NCBI GenBank assembly: GCA_902779875.1
Contig: CACZCX010000012.1
Coordinates: 62,001-126,000 of the forward strand
Reading direction: 5' to 3'
DNA length: 64,000 nt
From: an uncultured Bacteroidales bacterium
Lineage (GTDB): Bacteria; Bacteroidota; Bacteroidia; Bacteroidales; Bacteroidaceae
Below, in pieces: positions 41,839 to 50,451 of this stretch. The notes beneath the pieces are model-generated. The model had not been told where the DNA came from. It did not search any database and worked only from the letters and a program-made list of their open reading frames with translations. Within the stretch, counting starts at the first letter, position 1; each line of letters begins with the position of its first letter. A program made the position numbers and the translations under genes.

Positions 41839-42720
41839 TCATTCCTGGGAATAACCAAAATTTCTCAGCTCGCGGTCAGAACTGCGCCAGTCCTTATCCA
41901 CCTTAACGAAAAGCTCCATGAAGATCTTCTTGCCGAAGAACTTCTCCAGATCCTTGCGCGCCTCAATGGCCACGCGTTTGAGAGCCTGCCCCTCATGTCC
42001 TATCAGGATGCCTTTCTGCGACTCACGCTCCACGTAGATGACGCAGTTGATAAGGATGCGGCTCTTGTTCTCCTTGAACTGCTCCACAGCCACCTCGACC
42101 GAGTAAGGAATCTCCTTGTCATAGTGGAGCAGGATTTTCTCACGTACTATTTCCGATACAAAGAAACGGGCCGGCTTGTCAGTCAGCTGATCCTTGTCAA
42201 AATAGGGAGGAGATTCGGGAAGCAGCTCATTGACCCTCTTGAGTATGGCCTGTACGCCGAATGCGTTGGCAGCCGATATGGGTATGATCTCCGCTGAAGG
42301 CAGTTTCTCATGCCATGATTCCACGAGTTTGATGAGGTTGGCCTCATCGGTAAGGTCTATCTTGTTGATTATAACCAGAACCGGGACTTTCATCCCTGCC
42401 ACCTTGTTCAGGAACTCCGAGTTCTTATCGGCTTTCTCAATGACATCGGTCATATACAGGAGCACGTCGGCATCGACCAGGGCCGATTCCGAGAATGCCA
42501 GCATGGACTCCTGAAGCTTGTAGTTGGGTTTGAGCACGCCGGGGGTATCGGAGAATACTATCTGCGATTCTTCGGTGTTCACTATACCCATTATCCTGTG
42601 GCGCGTGGTCTGGGCCTTGAAGGTGGCAATGGATATATGCTCGCCCACAAGCAGGTTCATCAGTGTTGACTTGCCTACGTTGGGGTTGCCTACTATGTTC
42701 ACGAATCCTGCCTTATGCAT
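41839..42720 (-). CDS. era: GTPase Era
   Basis: 293 aa. G1 [13 protein letters not shown]3 DTPG, G4 NKID, and C-terminal KH domain with VERESQKGILIGHEGQALKRV that binds the 3' end of 16S rRNA. Needed for 30S maturation; here rsmA, another 30S maturation factor, is 16 kb away. It follows rpmF after a terminator. Confidence 0.98.
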   Translation of the reverse strand: MHKAGFVNIVGNPNVGKSTLMNLLVGEHISIATFKAQTTRHRIMGIVNTEESQIVFSDTPGVLKPNYKLQESMLAFSESALVDADVLLYMTDVIEKADKNSEFLNKVAGMKVPVLVIINKIDLTDEANLIKLVESWHEKLPSAEIIPISAANAFGVQAILKRVNELLPESPPYFDKDQLTDKPARFFVSEIVREKILLHYDKEIPYSVEVAVEQFKENKSRILINCVIYVERESQKGILIGHEGQALKRVAIEARKDLEKFFGKKIFMELFVKVDKDWRSSDRELRNFGYSQE

Positions 42721-42742
42721 GATGTGCCGGTTTTGGATAGAG

Positions 42743-42772
42743 TCAAAAAAAACGCATCTGGAAGGATGCGTT
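42743..42772 (-). terminator. intrinsic terminator after rpmF
   Basis: AACGCATC / GATGCGTT 8-bp stem (42751-42758, 42765-42772) followed on the minus strand by TTTTTTTT, 14 bases past the rpmF stop. Confidence 0.8.
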
Positions 42773-42785
42773 CTCTGTTTTTGGT

Positions 42786-42974
42786 TTATTCAGCGGCTGC
42801 TTCCTTGACTACTGCCAACTTGCCTCTGTAATAACCGCACTCACCGCATACTGTGTGATAGACGTGCCATGCTCCGCAGTTCGGGCAGATTGCCAGTGTA
42901 GGTGCTACTGCCTTATCGTGAGTCCTTCTTTTCGCAGTTCTTGTCTTAGACTGCCTTCTTTTAGGATGTGCCAT
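42786..42974 (-). CDS. rpmF: 50S ribosomal protein L32
   Basis: 62 aa. MAHPKRRQSKTRTAKRRTHD is the standard L32 beginning, and the zinc-ribbon pairs CPNCGAWHVYHTVCGEC are intact (four Cys). It follows the DUF177 gene by 23 bases, the conserved yceD-rpmF pair. Confidence 0.98.
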   Translation of the reverse strand: MAHPKRRQSKTRTAKRRTHDKAVAPTLAICPNCGAWHVYHTVCGECGYYRGKLAVVKEAAAE

Positions 42975-42997
42975 TTTGTTTTGTTTTTATTGTGTTA

Positions 42998-43537
42998 TTA
43001 TTCGTTATCTGATTCCAATATACTGTTCAGTGCATCCCAACGCGGATCGGTAGCGCCGGTATCATCAGAACCGCTCTCCTCTCCTTCCTCAGCAGAGTGC
43101 TCGTCCAGCTTCTCCATCATGCCCTTGTTGCACTTGCCGGGAGCGTGAACGTGCTTGATGGGTATGGCCAGTGCTATGAACTCATAGATGTACCATGCCA
43201 CATTTACGATACCCTTGTCCTCGGGTACCACTACAATGTCACCGTCATCGGCAAAGTCGGGACCGAGCTTAACCTTGAGCTCACCCTCATTCTCGATATC
43301 GAGAGACATGTCATCCAGACAACGGTCACATGTTACTATAACCGCGCCTGAAACCGAAAATGCCAGATGATATACACCGGATGCCTTGGTAACCTTAAGG
43401 TCTACGTTAACCTTGCCGCGCTGAACCTCCTCTCCCTGAACGATGTCAAAGAATTCCTGGTCAACAGTCCAACTGTAGGTCGAATTGCTTTCGGTAAGGC
43501 CCTTCAGGTCAACATTATATTTATCCAGTCTTCCCAT
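42998..43537 (-). CDS. DUF177 (YceD) family protein
   Basis: 179 aa from the ATG at 43537; a GTG seven codons upstream lies inside the promoter area. Contains VTCDRCLDDMSLDIENEGE, the CxRC motif of DUF177, and an acidic C-terminus (EEGEESGSDDTG). In other bacteria YceD is coupled to L32 and to 23S rRNA accumulation. Order DUF177-rpmF is conserved. Promoter TATCTTTG 20 bases upstream. Confidence 0.9.
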   Translation of the reverse strand: MGRLDKYNVDLKGLTESNSTYSWTVDQEFFDIVQGEEVQRGKVNVDLKVTKASGVYHLAFSVSGAVIVTCDRCLDDMSLDIENEGELKVKLGPDFADDGDIVVVPEDKGIVNVAWYIYEFIALAIPIKHVHAPGKCNKGMMEKLDEHSAEEGEESGSDDTGATDPRWDALNSILESDNE

Positions 43538-43557
43538 CAAACAATTTTTTCGGGGCA

Positions 43558-43565
43558 CAAAGATA
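43558..43565 (-). promoter_or_regulatory. -7 promoter box of DUF177-rpmF
   Basis: TATCTTTG on the minus strand matches TAnnTTTG. Confidence 0.6.
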
Positions 43566-43606
43566 AGACTTTATTTTAGCAATGTGAAATGATTAAGGTT
43601 TTTTTT

Positions 43607-43729
43607 GGTATGTATCAAGGCCATCCGGCGGAGACTCGCCGCTTCGCGGCTCGGTTTTCTTTTGACTTTTTGGGCCCTTTGGGCCAAAAGTCCGGGACAG
43701 GATCCTATCTGCGTATTTGATACACGACC
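43607..43729. mobile_element. GC-rich hairpin element, copy 1 (MITE-like)
   Basis: A 34-bp block 43621-43654 (CCATCCGGCGGAGACTCGCC...) and a 27-bp block 43690-43716 (GTCCGGGACAGGATCCTATC...) recur at 62082-62115 and 62150-62176. Between the blocks lies a variable hairpin (GGGCCCTTTGGGCC). Copy 1 ends in imperfect terminal inverted repeats: GGTATGTATCAA (43607-43618) and TTGATACACGACC (43717-43729), each flanked by T runs. No protein is encoded. Confidence 0.7.
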
Positions 43730-43737
43730 TTTTTTTA

Positions 43738-43884
43738 GTTTGGGGCGGCGGCGCCCCAAACCCGTTCCATTCCATTTCATTCCATTCCACTCTGCCGGCC
43801 TCCGGCCGGGTAAAACCGAACCCCCGCTTGCTACGCTTGCGAGGGTTTGGTTTTACTGGGTGCAGATGGAAACCTATCTGCGTA
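43738..43884. repeat. hairpin and ATTCC-repeat cluster beside the element
   Basis: This stretch holds a TTTGGGGCG/CGCCCCAAA hairpin, five near-tandem ATTCC units (about 43766-43790), a GCCGGCCTCCGGCCGG palindrome, a CCCCCGC/GCGAGGG hairpin and a second CTATCTGCGTATT fragment (about 43874-43886) reaching the histidine kinase stop codon. No gene. The ATTCC/GGAAT unit also appears near 62277. Confidence 0.7.
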
Positions 43885-45036
43885 TTATTTAGGAAGCTCT
43901 ATACGGAAGGTGGTGCCTTTGGCGAGTTCGGAGTGAGCTACGTAGATCTTGCCTTTGTGGTATTCGGTGACTATGCGCTTGGCCAGCGAGAGGCCCAGAC
44001 CCCATCCGCGCTCCTTGGTGGTATAGCCCGGATCGAATATGCTGCGCCATGAATTCTTGGCAATACCCTTGCCTGTATCGGCCACATCAATGACCACATG
44101 GTTCTTCTCCTCAGTCAGGGTTATGGTCAGGGTGCCCTTGCCGTTCATGGCATCGACGGCATTCTTGCATATGTTCTCAACGACCCATCCGAACAGTGAG
44201 GCGTTGACCTTGGCGTTGACAGGAGGATTTGGGAATTTACGCACGAACCTGACCGTTGCGGGTGATCGGTGCTCCACGTAGTCAATCACGCCGTCAAGTA
44301 CTCCCACCATGTCGGCCTGGACGGGCTCGGGCAGGGATCCTATCTTGGAGAAACGCTCAGCCACCATCTGCAGACGGTCCACATCCTTCTCCATCTCACC
44401 TATCAGTTCATCGTCATACTTGTCCTTGAGCAGTTCGGTCCAAGCCATAAGTGACGATATAGGTGTTCCGAGCTGATGAGCGGTCTCCTTGGAGAGGCCC
44501 ACCCACACGCGGTTCTGTTCTGTCTTCTTGAAACTGAGCAGGGCGAATATGGCTATCAGCACGAACAGGACCACGACGCCCAGCTGGATATAGGGATATA
44601 CGGTCAGACGGTTAAGCAGCAGAGACTCGTCAAAGCAAACCTCGTTGAAGTGGTTCTTGTCCACATCGCTGTAATAAATCTTTATGGAGTTGCCGAGAGC
44701 GCGCATATGCTCCACATAGTTGCTCAGGAAGGCGAGCGTATCGGCCTTTCTTATCTCTATGTTCTGCCAGCTCTTTATGTCGCCGTCCTCACCTACCACT
44801 ATGATAGGTATGGTCTGGTTGCCGCTTATGACTGACAGCACCAGGCTCAGGTCCGTATTCTCATCGGCATCATCGAGGGTGCGGTAAGCCTCGGCAAAAA
44901 GTTCCATCTTGGAGTGCTCCTCACGCGACAGGTCCTTGACCAGTTGCTGTGAGACGAACAGCGAAGTGATTGCAATTATGATGGCTACGACTATAAGGAC
45001 GGTCCTTATGCGTTTGAACTCTCTGAACTTTCTCAT
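43885..45036 (-). CDS. sensor histidine kinase, orphan
   Basis: 383 aa. Membrane helices at about residues 12-30 and 151-169 enclose a ~120-residue periplasmic sensor region of no recognised family. The dimerisation box has His187 in ETAHQLGTPISSL. The ATPase domain shows the N box NICKNAVDAM, G1 DVADTGKGI and G2 GWGLGLSLAKRIV. No response regulator gene is adjacent, so it is an orphan kinase by position. The stop codon TAA touches the repeat cluster. Confidence 0.92.
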   Translation of the reverse strand: MRKFREFKRIRTVLIVVAIIIAITSLFVSQQLVKDLSREEHSKMELFAEAYRTLDDADENTDLSLVLSVISGNQTIPIIVVGEDGDIKSWQNIEIRKADTLAFLSNYVEHMRALGNSIKIYYSDVDKNHFNEVCFDESLLLNRLTVYPYIQLGVVVLFVLIAIFALLSFKKTEQNRVWVGLSKETAHQLGTPISSLMAWTELLKDKYDDELIGEMEKDVDRLQMVAERFSKIGSLPEPVQADMVGVLDGVIDYVEHRSPATVRFVRKFPNPPVNAKVNASLFGWVVENICKNAVDAMNGKGTLTITLTEEKNHVVIDVADTGKGIAKNSWRSIFDPGYTTKERGWGLGLSLAKRIVTEYHKGKIYVAHSELAKGTTFRIELPK

Positions 45037-45105
45037 TGATTGCGCCGGTTTTTGTGGTCGGCATAGAATAAACGGATTTTAACTCCGCTTATTGTACCTT
45101 TCCGT

Positions 45106-45900
45106 TCAAAGACCGAAAAGACGTATGGCGTTTTGTGCCGTGAAGTCTGTAACCTCATCTATCCCGCAGCCGTAAACCTGGGCCATGAAGGCGGCGGTGT
45201 TCACTATGAACGAGGGTTCGTTTCGCTTGCCTCTGTGGGGTACGGGCGACAGGTAGGGGCAGTCCGTCTCAAGCACCACCCTCTCCCTGGGGATAAGCGG
45301 CAGCACCTGCGGCAGGGTGGATTTCTTATAGGTAAGCACGCCTCCTATCCCGAACATGAACCCCGGGAATTCCATAAGGGCCAATGCCTCATCGGCCGTA
45401 CCTGAGAAACAGTGGAATATTCCCTTGAGAGCGGTGTCACGATATTCCGACATCACTTTATAGAGTTCGTTGAAGGCATCTCTTGAATGGATGATAATGG
45501 GAAGGTCATACTCCAGCGCCCACTCTATCTGGCATCGGAACGACTCTATCTGGTCATCCAGGCGGGACTTGTCCCAGTAAAGGTCGATTCCGGTCTCTCC
45601 TATCCCGATGAACCTGTGAGGGCCATCCTCCTGCATATCCTCGTCAAGGAGGGCTTTGAGTCCGGCCAGCTGGCCATGGAAATCATCCGAAAGGTCCTCG
45701 GGGTGAAGTCCTATCATGGGACGGCACAGATCCGGCCATGTATCGCATACACGGATCAGGTCAGGAAGTGTCTGGGGATTGACGGCAGGCAGAAGCAGAT
45801 ATCCCAGACCTGCCTCCCTTGCCCTCTCTATGACCTGAGGCAGGTCGTCGCGGAACGCCTCGTCATAGACATGACAGTGAGTGTCAATCAGTTTTCTCAC
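45106..45900 (-). CDS. TatD family metal-dependent hydrolase
   Basis: 264 aa with a GTG start at 45900 (VRKLIDTHCHVYD), chosen because it overlaps the upstream stop and places the metal motif at the N-terminus; the longer open frame overlaps the neighbour too far. Metal ligands: DTHCH, E in GETGIDLYW, H in IIIHSRDA, H in IFHCFSG, D in LETDCPYLSP. TatD proteins are DNases/exonucleases of the amidohydrolase fold. Operon with the unknown gene upstream. Confidence 0.93.
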   Translation of the reverse strand: MRKLIDTHCHVYDEAFRDDLPQVIERAREAGLGYLLLPAVNPQTLPDLIRVCDTWPDLCRPMIGLHPEDLSDDFHGQLAGLKALLDEDMQEDGPHRFIGIGETGIDLYWDKSRLDDQIESFRCQIEWALEYDLPIIIHSRDAFNELYKVMSEYRDTALKGIFHCFSGTADEALALMEFPGFMFGIGGVLTYKKSTLPQVLPLIPRERVVLETDCPYLSPVPHRGKRNEPSFIVNTAAFMAQVYGCGIDEVTDFTAQNAIRLFGL

Positions 45901-46585
45901 TTGTACGGTAGTAGTATATGAGGCCGTATTCGCGGCAGGCCTTGAGTTTCTTCTCGCCTGTAAGGTCCGCAAAATAGTTCTCTATGGAGTTCCACACCTC
46001 CAGTATCACCTCATCGACCTGGGGGCGCATGAGCGATACCACCAGCAGGGCCTCATCGGTCAGCTGACGCAGCTCGCACTGCTTGTCATAGAGTTCCTTG
46101 AACAGCTCGTAGTGTACGGCCACCTTGGCTATGGTAGGATTATATATAGGTATGCCACCCTTGCTGTTACGTTCCCTCTCACCTTTTATGGTGTTCTCGC
46201 AGCAACGTATCACAGCTATGTCACTTGACATGTCGGGCAGCTCGCCTGAACTGTCTGGTATGGAGTAGAACTTTCGGTCCGCCGGTTTGATCTCACCTCT
46301 CTTGACACACATGTTGAATACAGTCAGGAAATGCGATACATACATCTTGGCGTTCTTGAGTTTGTTCTGATAGGGCTCCGACTTTGAATAACTGGTCTGG
46401 GCCTCAAGGGACTTGGTGTATCTCTCTACGGCCTCCTTGAACTGGACCAGTTTCTTTTCGGATCGCGAGAACAGCTCCGGTGAGAGCACGGGAGCATAGT
46501 AGTCACTGGTGCGCATCTTGGTGATGGCAGCCTCGAGTGAGCGGATTCTCGCTTTGTCGGTGTTGGGTAATCTTCGGTAAGGCAT
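45884..46585 (-). CDS. conserved protein of unknown function
   Basis: 233 aa, no signal peptide or membrane helix. Predicted mostly helical with charged segments (SRSEKKLVQFKEAVERYTKS) and a central FNMCVKRGEIKPADRKFYSI. I recall hypothetical proteins of this kind in Bacteroidales next to polyprenyl synthase and tatD, but no function. It overlaps the tatD start by 17 bases and follows the polyprenyl synthase by 5 bases, so the three genes are one unit. Confidence 0.75.
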   Translation of the reverse strand: MPYRRLPNTDKARIRSLEAAITKMRTSDYYAPVLSPELFSRSEKKLVQFKEAVERYTKSLEAQTSYSKSEPYQNKLKNAKMYVSHFLTVFNMCVKRGEIKPADRKFYSIPDSSGELPDMSSDIAVIRCCENTIKGERERNSKGGIPIYNPTIAKVAVHYELFKELYDKQCELRQLTDEALLVVSLMRPQVDEVILEVWNSIENYFADLTGEKKLKACREYGLIYYYRTSEKTD

Positions 46586-46590
46586 AGTAA

Positions 46591-47565
46591 TTAAAGGACT
46601 CTGTATAAAAGGCTGCCGGCATATTCCCTAAGCATTGACTTCTTTTCAAGCGGCAGCTGCACATTATCTAATTTGGACATAGCCTCTTCAAAAAGAGAGC
46701 CTATGAGTTTCTCGGAAAGGTTCTTTACTCCTACGGCGTCATAGATGGCACGTACTCCCGATATCTTGGATTCGGGATCGTCACCGTCATAAAGCGCCCA
46801 GCGGTCCAGTTCAGCCTTCTCAGCCGGGTCTGCAAGCAGATATGCGTTTATATAAAGGAATGTCTTCTTGTTGCATAGAATGTCACCGCCGATCTTCTTG
46901 CCGAACACCTTGGGATCGCCGTAGACATCAAGCAGGTCGTCCTGGAGCTGGAAAGCCAGACCTATCTTCTCACCGAATTCATAGAGAAGACGGCTGTCAC
47001 TCTCCGATGCCCCTCCAAGCACGGCACCCATCTGCACGCAGGCAGCCAGAAGGACCGATGTCTTGAGACGTATCATCTCGATATACTCCTTCTCGGTCAC
47101 GTCACTGCGTGTCTCGAAATCCATATCATACTGCTGGCCCTCCATGATTCCGGTAAAGGTCTCGTTGGCCAGGTCAAGTATCTGCTTGAGTCGCTTGGGG
47201 TTGGTGAGGGCAAGATAACGGTAGGCCAGCACCAGCATGCCGTCACCGGACAGTATGGCTGTGTTGTCGTTCCACTTCTTGTGTACCGTAGGTTTGCCGC
47301 GGCGCATATCGGCCCTGTCCATAAGGTCGTCATGCAGAAGCGTGAAGTTATGGAATATCTCCATGCCGGCGGCGGTACTGAACACACTCTCAATATCATC
47401 GGCATACATATTGTAAGCCATGATAAGGAATGTGGGACGTATTCTCTTGCCTCCAAGCGAGAGGACATATCTTATGGGAGCATACAGATCATCAGGCTGA
47501 CGTGAGTAATCCAGCGACTGAAGATAGCTCTCAAAACTCTCCTGTATTTGTTTTGCTGATTTCAT
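46591..47565 (-). CDS. polyprenyl diphosphate synthase (trans-isoprenyl)
   Basis: 324 aa from the ATG at 47565 (MKSAKQIQESFESYL); six upstream codons of the open frame overlap the promoter. First Asp-rich motif LLHDDLMDRADMRRG (DDxxD) near residue 80 and second motif QLQDDLLDVYGD near 205, with GGKRIRPTFL before them. It extends allylic diphosphates with IPP; products may be farnesyl, geranylgeranyl or longer chains for quinones or carriers. Chain length is not readable from sequence alone. First of three genes with a TATTTTTG box 6 bases before the start. Confidence 0.92.
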   Translation of the reverse strand: MKSAKQIQESFESYLQSLDYSRQPDDLYAPIRYVLSLGGKRIRPTFLIMAYNMYADDIESVFSTAAGMEIFHNFTLLHDDLMDRADMRRGKPTVHKKWNDNTAILSGDGMLVLAYRYLALTNPKRLKQILDLANETFTGIMEGQQYDMDFETRSDVTEKEYIEMIRLKTSVLLAACVQMGAVLGGASESDSRLLYEFGEKIGLAFQLQDDLLDVYGDPKVFGKKIGGDILCNKKTFLYINAYLLADPAEKAELDRWALYDGDDPESKISGVRAIYDAVGVKNLSEKLIGSLFEEAMSKLDNVQLPLEKKSMLREYAGSLLYRVL

Positions 47566-47571
47566 CAGATG

Positions 47572-47579
47572 CAAAAATA
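47572..47579 (-). promoter_or_regulatory. -7 promoter box of polyprenyl synthase gene, near-leaderless
   Basis: TATTTTTG on the minus strand matches TAnnTTTG; only 6 bases separate it from the ATG. Confidence 0.5.
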
Positions 47580-47615
47580 ACAAGATGTTCCGAAAACACG
47601 CAACAAAACGAATAT

Positions 47616-47648
47616 AAAAAAACGAAGGGGCCGGAAGCGGCCCCTTCG
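47616..47648 (-). terminator. intrinsic terminator after tonB paralogue 1
   Basis: 11-bp stem CGAAGGGGCCG / CGGCCCCTTCG (47623-47633, 47638-47648) with loop GAAG on the + strand and TTTTTTT on the minus strand, 22 bases past the stop. Confidence 0.85.
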
Positions 47649-47669
47649 CATTTAAGTCATTTCCCCGTA

Positions 47670-48356
47670 TCAGTTCAGGCGGAAGTTTACAGGTACGGTG
47701 TATTTTACACGTACGGGTTTACCACGCTGTGAACCGGGCTTCCAGTTAGGCATTGTAGAGATAACTCGGAGGGCCTCCTTGTCAAGTGACGGGTTAACGC
47801 TCTTGACAACCTCAGGCTCTACGATAGCTCCATCCTTATTTACGATGAAGGTTACCAGTACACGACCCTGGATATTGTTCTCACGGCAGATAGCCGGATA
47901 CTTTATGTTCTTTCTCAGATACTCCAGAAGAGCTGCAGTACCGCCGGGGAACTCAGGCTGGTCCTCAACGACCATGAATACCTCTTCCTCCTGGGGCTCC
48001 TCCTCAACCTCGATAACGTCCATCTCGGTAAGGTCAACCCACTCTGTGTTATCCTCGGTAGAAGCCATGATGTCCTCTTCAACATCGGCATCGTCCTCTA
48101 CGATCTCGATGATCTCAGCCTTTGTTACAGCTGCAGGGGGAGGGGGAACTGTCTTCTTTTCCGGCAGTGTGATAGGAACCATCTCCTCATTCAGAGATAC
48201 ATCCCTTGCCGCAAAGATCTCGGAGTTGTCCTCAACCTCTCTCTGTGTCCACTCGAGCGCCACGAACATGACTGCCAGAGCCATCACGAAACCAATCAGG
48301 AGAGAGGTTCCTTTTCCCTTCTCAAGATCTGCGTTTTCAGACTTTTTGATTTCCAT
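47670..48356 (-). CDS. TonB energy-transduction protein, paralogue 1
   Basis: 228 aa. One N-terminal membrane helix (SLLIGFVMALAVMFVALEW, after a charged start), a short proline and acid-rich linker (EKKTVPPPPAAVTKAEIIEI), then a TonB C-terminal domain: EDQPEFPGGTAALLEYLRKN, RENNIQGRVLVTFIVNKDG, WKPGSQRGKPVRVKYTVPVNF. TonB couples proton motive force to outer-membrane receptors (here probably SusC-type). Tandem paralogue of the next gene, 199 bases apart, each with its own leader. Confidence 0.92.
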   Translation of the reverse strand: MEIKKSENADLEKGKGTSLLIGFVMALAVMFVALEWTQREVEDNSEIFAARDVSLNEEMVPITLPEKKTVPPPPAAVTKAEIIEIVEDDADVEEDIMASTEDNTEWVDLTEMDVIEVEEEPQEEEVFMVVEDQPEFPGGTAALLEYLRKNIKYPAICRENNIQGRVLVTFIVNKDGAIVEPEVVKSVNPSLDKEALRVISTMPNWKPGSQRGKPVRVKYTVPVNFRLN

Positions 48357-48400
48357 AATTATTAATAGTTTAGTTTTTAGGCGTTTTTATTATGTTCGGG

Positions 48401-48408
48401 CAAAAATA
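48401..48408 (-). promoter_or_regulatory. -7 promoter box of tonB paralogue 1
   Basis: TATTTTTG on the minus strand matches TAnnTTTG, 44 bases before the start. Confidence 0.5.
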
Positions 48409-48555
48409 CTACTCTTTTTTCATCCCGAAAAACCAAAGGCCATTTTTGTGTATTTTTAATACTTGCAAGGTTCTCTTCAGTTCCTTGTTTCAGACATGTA
48501 AACGGAGCAGTTCCCCGAATACGTCTCCCAACCACAGAGATATTTTCTCCGAAAA

Positions 48556-49245
48556 TCAGTTCAGGCGGAAGTTCACCGGCACGGTGAATTTTACCCTTAC
48601 GGGCTTGCCGAACTGCAGACCGGGTTTCCATTTAGGCATGTTCGAGATGACTCTGAGGGCCTCCTTGTCAAGCATGGGATTGACGCTCTTTACCACCTCG
48701 GGCTCCACGATAGAGCCGTCCCTGTTCACTATGAAGACTACCACTACCCTTCCCTGGATATTGTTCTCACGGCAGATAGCCGGATACTTGATATTCTTGC
48801 TCAGATACTCATACAGAGCAGCCGCTCCGCCGGGAAACTCGGGCTGGTCCTCGACGACCGTGTACGGGACATCATCCACAGGCTCGGGCTCGACTTCGAT
48901 GATATCGATCTGCGTGAGGTCAACCCAATCGTTGCTGTTGTCATCGGGCGAAGCCGGCATATCTTCAATGATATCGGCATCATCATCAATTATCTCAATG
49001 ATCTCTGCCTTCGTCACAGCTGCAGGAGGAGGGGGTACGGTCTTTTTCTCCGGCAGTGTAACGGGAACCAGTTCCTCGTTAAGGGTTACATCAACAACGG
49101 TGTAGAGTTCAGAGTTGTCAACCACCTCCCTCTGGGTCCACTCAAGAGTAACGAACATGACAGCAAGGGCCATCGTGAATCCGATCAGCAGAGAAGTCCA
49201 TTTACCCTTCTCAAGATCTACGCGCTCAGATTTCTTTGTTTCCAT
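48556..49245 (-). CDS. TonB energy-transduction protein, paralogue 2
   Basis: 229 aa, same architecture as paralogue 1: charged start METKKSERVDLEKGKWTSLL, one membrane helix, linker with KKTVPPPPAAVTKAEIIEII, and TonB domain with EDQPEFPGGAAALYEYLSKN and WKPGLQFGKPVRVKFTVPVNF. The two differ mostly in the acidic linker (EDMPASPDDNSNDWVDLTQ here). The high similarity in the C-terminal domain indicates a recent tandem duplication. Confidence 0.92.
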   Translation of the reverse strand: METKKSERVDLEKGKWTSLLIGFTMALAVMFVTLEWTQREVVDNSELYTVVDVTLNEELVPVTLPEKKTVPPPPAAVTKAEIIEIIDDDADIIEDMPASPDDNSNDWVDLTQIDIIEVEPEPVDDVPYTVVEDQPEFPGGAAALYEYLSKNIKYPAICRENNIQGRVVVVFIVNRDGSIVEPEVVKSVNPMLDKEALRVISNMPKWKPGLQFGKPVRVKFTVPVNFRLN

Positions 49246-49450
49246 AATCGCTCGTTTTTAAGTTAGTTACTACAAACAAGGCTCTCTCTTTGTTCCCCGT
49301 TTCTGTCTTGAAAACGGGCCCCTTAGGGCAGTACGTCATAAAAACGGAATAAAAAACCTTTATGAAGGTTAAAGAAAATTCCACGCCACCATTTGTATCG
49401 GTTTGACTATTAAAAACGTTATAAATAAAGGTATGTTCAATGCGTTTTAA

Positions 49451-49458
49451 TAAATTTG
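49451..49458 (+). promoter_or_regulatory. -7 promoter box of porQ, leaderless arrangement
   Basis: TAAATTTG matches TAnnTTTG; the ATG is 6 bases downstream at 49465. Confidence 0.55.
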
Positions 49459-49464
49459 TTCCCG

Positions 49465-50451
49465 ATGAAGAGAAATCTCCTGACATTAGCGTTGGCTTCA
49501 ATCCTTATGATAGGGGCAAATACTGTCCAGGCACAGAGTCTGGAGAGTTCCTTTGAGTTTCTCAAACTGCCTGTATCAGCCCACAGCTCTTCATTGGGCG
49601 GACGTGCCGTATCCCTTTTTGACGCCGATCCCCTGCTCTACATAGCCAACCCCGCTTCACTATCGGCCAATGAGAGCCGTATGCTTGGACTCAACGCCAT
49701 GACATGGTTCTCAGGCACCACTGTTGCAGGCGCCCAGTACAGCAACCGTTTTGACGAGCGCTCCCATTTTGCCTTCAACGCCCGATACGTGAGTTACGGA
49801 AGAATGAAGGAGACCGCTGCCGACGGCACCGTAACCGGGACCTTTACGGCCAAGGACATGGCGGTAGGAGCGTCATGGGCCTATATGCTTACTGACAACC
49901 TGAGCGGCGGAGTGACCGCCAACCTCATAACATCCCGTTACGGCTCCATGTCATCGGTTGCCATAGGAGTGGACCTTGGACTGATATGGATAGCCGATGA
50001 AGGCCTCACTTTGGGACTTGCCGCCACCAATCTGGGCGGTCAGATCAAGGCCTTCGAGAACACATTCCAGAAACTGCCGTCCGACCTCTGCGCCGGTGTG
50101 AGCTGGAAACCCGAGCACGCGCCGCTGCGATTCACCCTCTCCATGGACAACCTGACCCGCTGGGACTCGGATGACTTCTATTTCGGCCAGGATGATGACA
50201 AGGGATTCGGCGAGATACTCAAACGTCACATATCACTCGGTGCGGACCTGTGTCTGACCGAGCGTTTCTACATAGCCATGGGCCTTAACCTCCGTACACG
50301 TGCCGAGATGGCGGGAAAGGGGAACAAAGGCTTTACCGGAATGTCCATCGGTACCGGTCTGCGCTTAGGCAAGATCATGTTTGACCTCTCCTATGGCAAG
50401 TACCAGGTATCGGAGTCATCATTAATCTGCAACTTTGCATTCAGCATATGA
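49465..50451 (+). CDS. porQ: type IX secretion system protein PorQ
   Basis: 328 aa from the ATG at 49465; the open frame begins three codons earlier at a TTG in the promoter. Signal peptide [24 protein letters not shown]. The segment [19 protein letters not shown] followed by [12 protein letters not shown] is the PorQ/PorV-type outer-membrane barrel beginning. The C-terminus [23 protein letters not shown] ends like a barrel. PorQ is part of the outer-membrane attachment complex in T9SS. It overlaps cmk by ATGA; porQ-cmk-ispH is a familiar Bacteroidota order. The rest of T9SS is not in the window. Confidence 0.85.
   Translation: MKRNLLTLALASILMIGANTVQAQSLESSFEFLKLPVSAHSSSLGGRAVSLFDADPLLYIANPASLSANESRMLGLNAMTWFSGTTVAGAQYSNRFDERSHFAFNARYVSYGRMKETAADGTVTGTFTAKDMAVGASWAYMLTDNLSGGVTANLITSRYGSMSSVAIGVDLGLIWIADEGLTLGLAATNLGGQIKAFENTFQKLPSDLCAGVSWKPEHAPLRFTLSMDNLTRWDSDDFYFGQDDDKGFGEILKRHISLGADLCLTERFYIAMGLNLRTRAEMAGKGNKGFTGMSIGTGLRLGKIMFDLSYGKYQVSESSLICNFAFSI

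Noticed and set aside
43766..43790. CRISPR array
   Set aside because: ATTCC units have period 5 with no spacers; no cas gene is in the window.
43571..43892. Short overlapping open frames in the repeat region
   Set aside because: They lie wholly in hairpins and ATTCC repeats and match no protein family.
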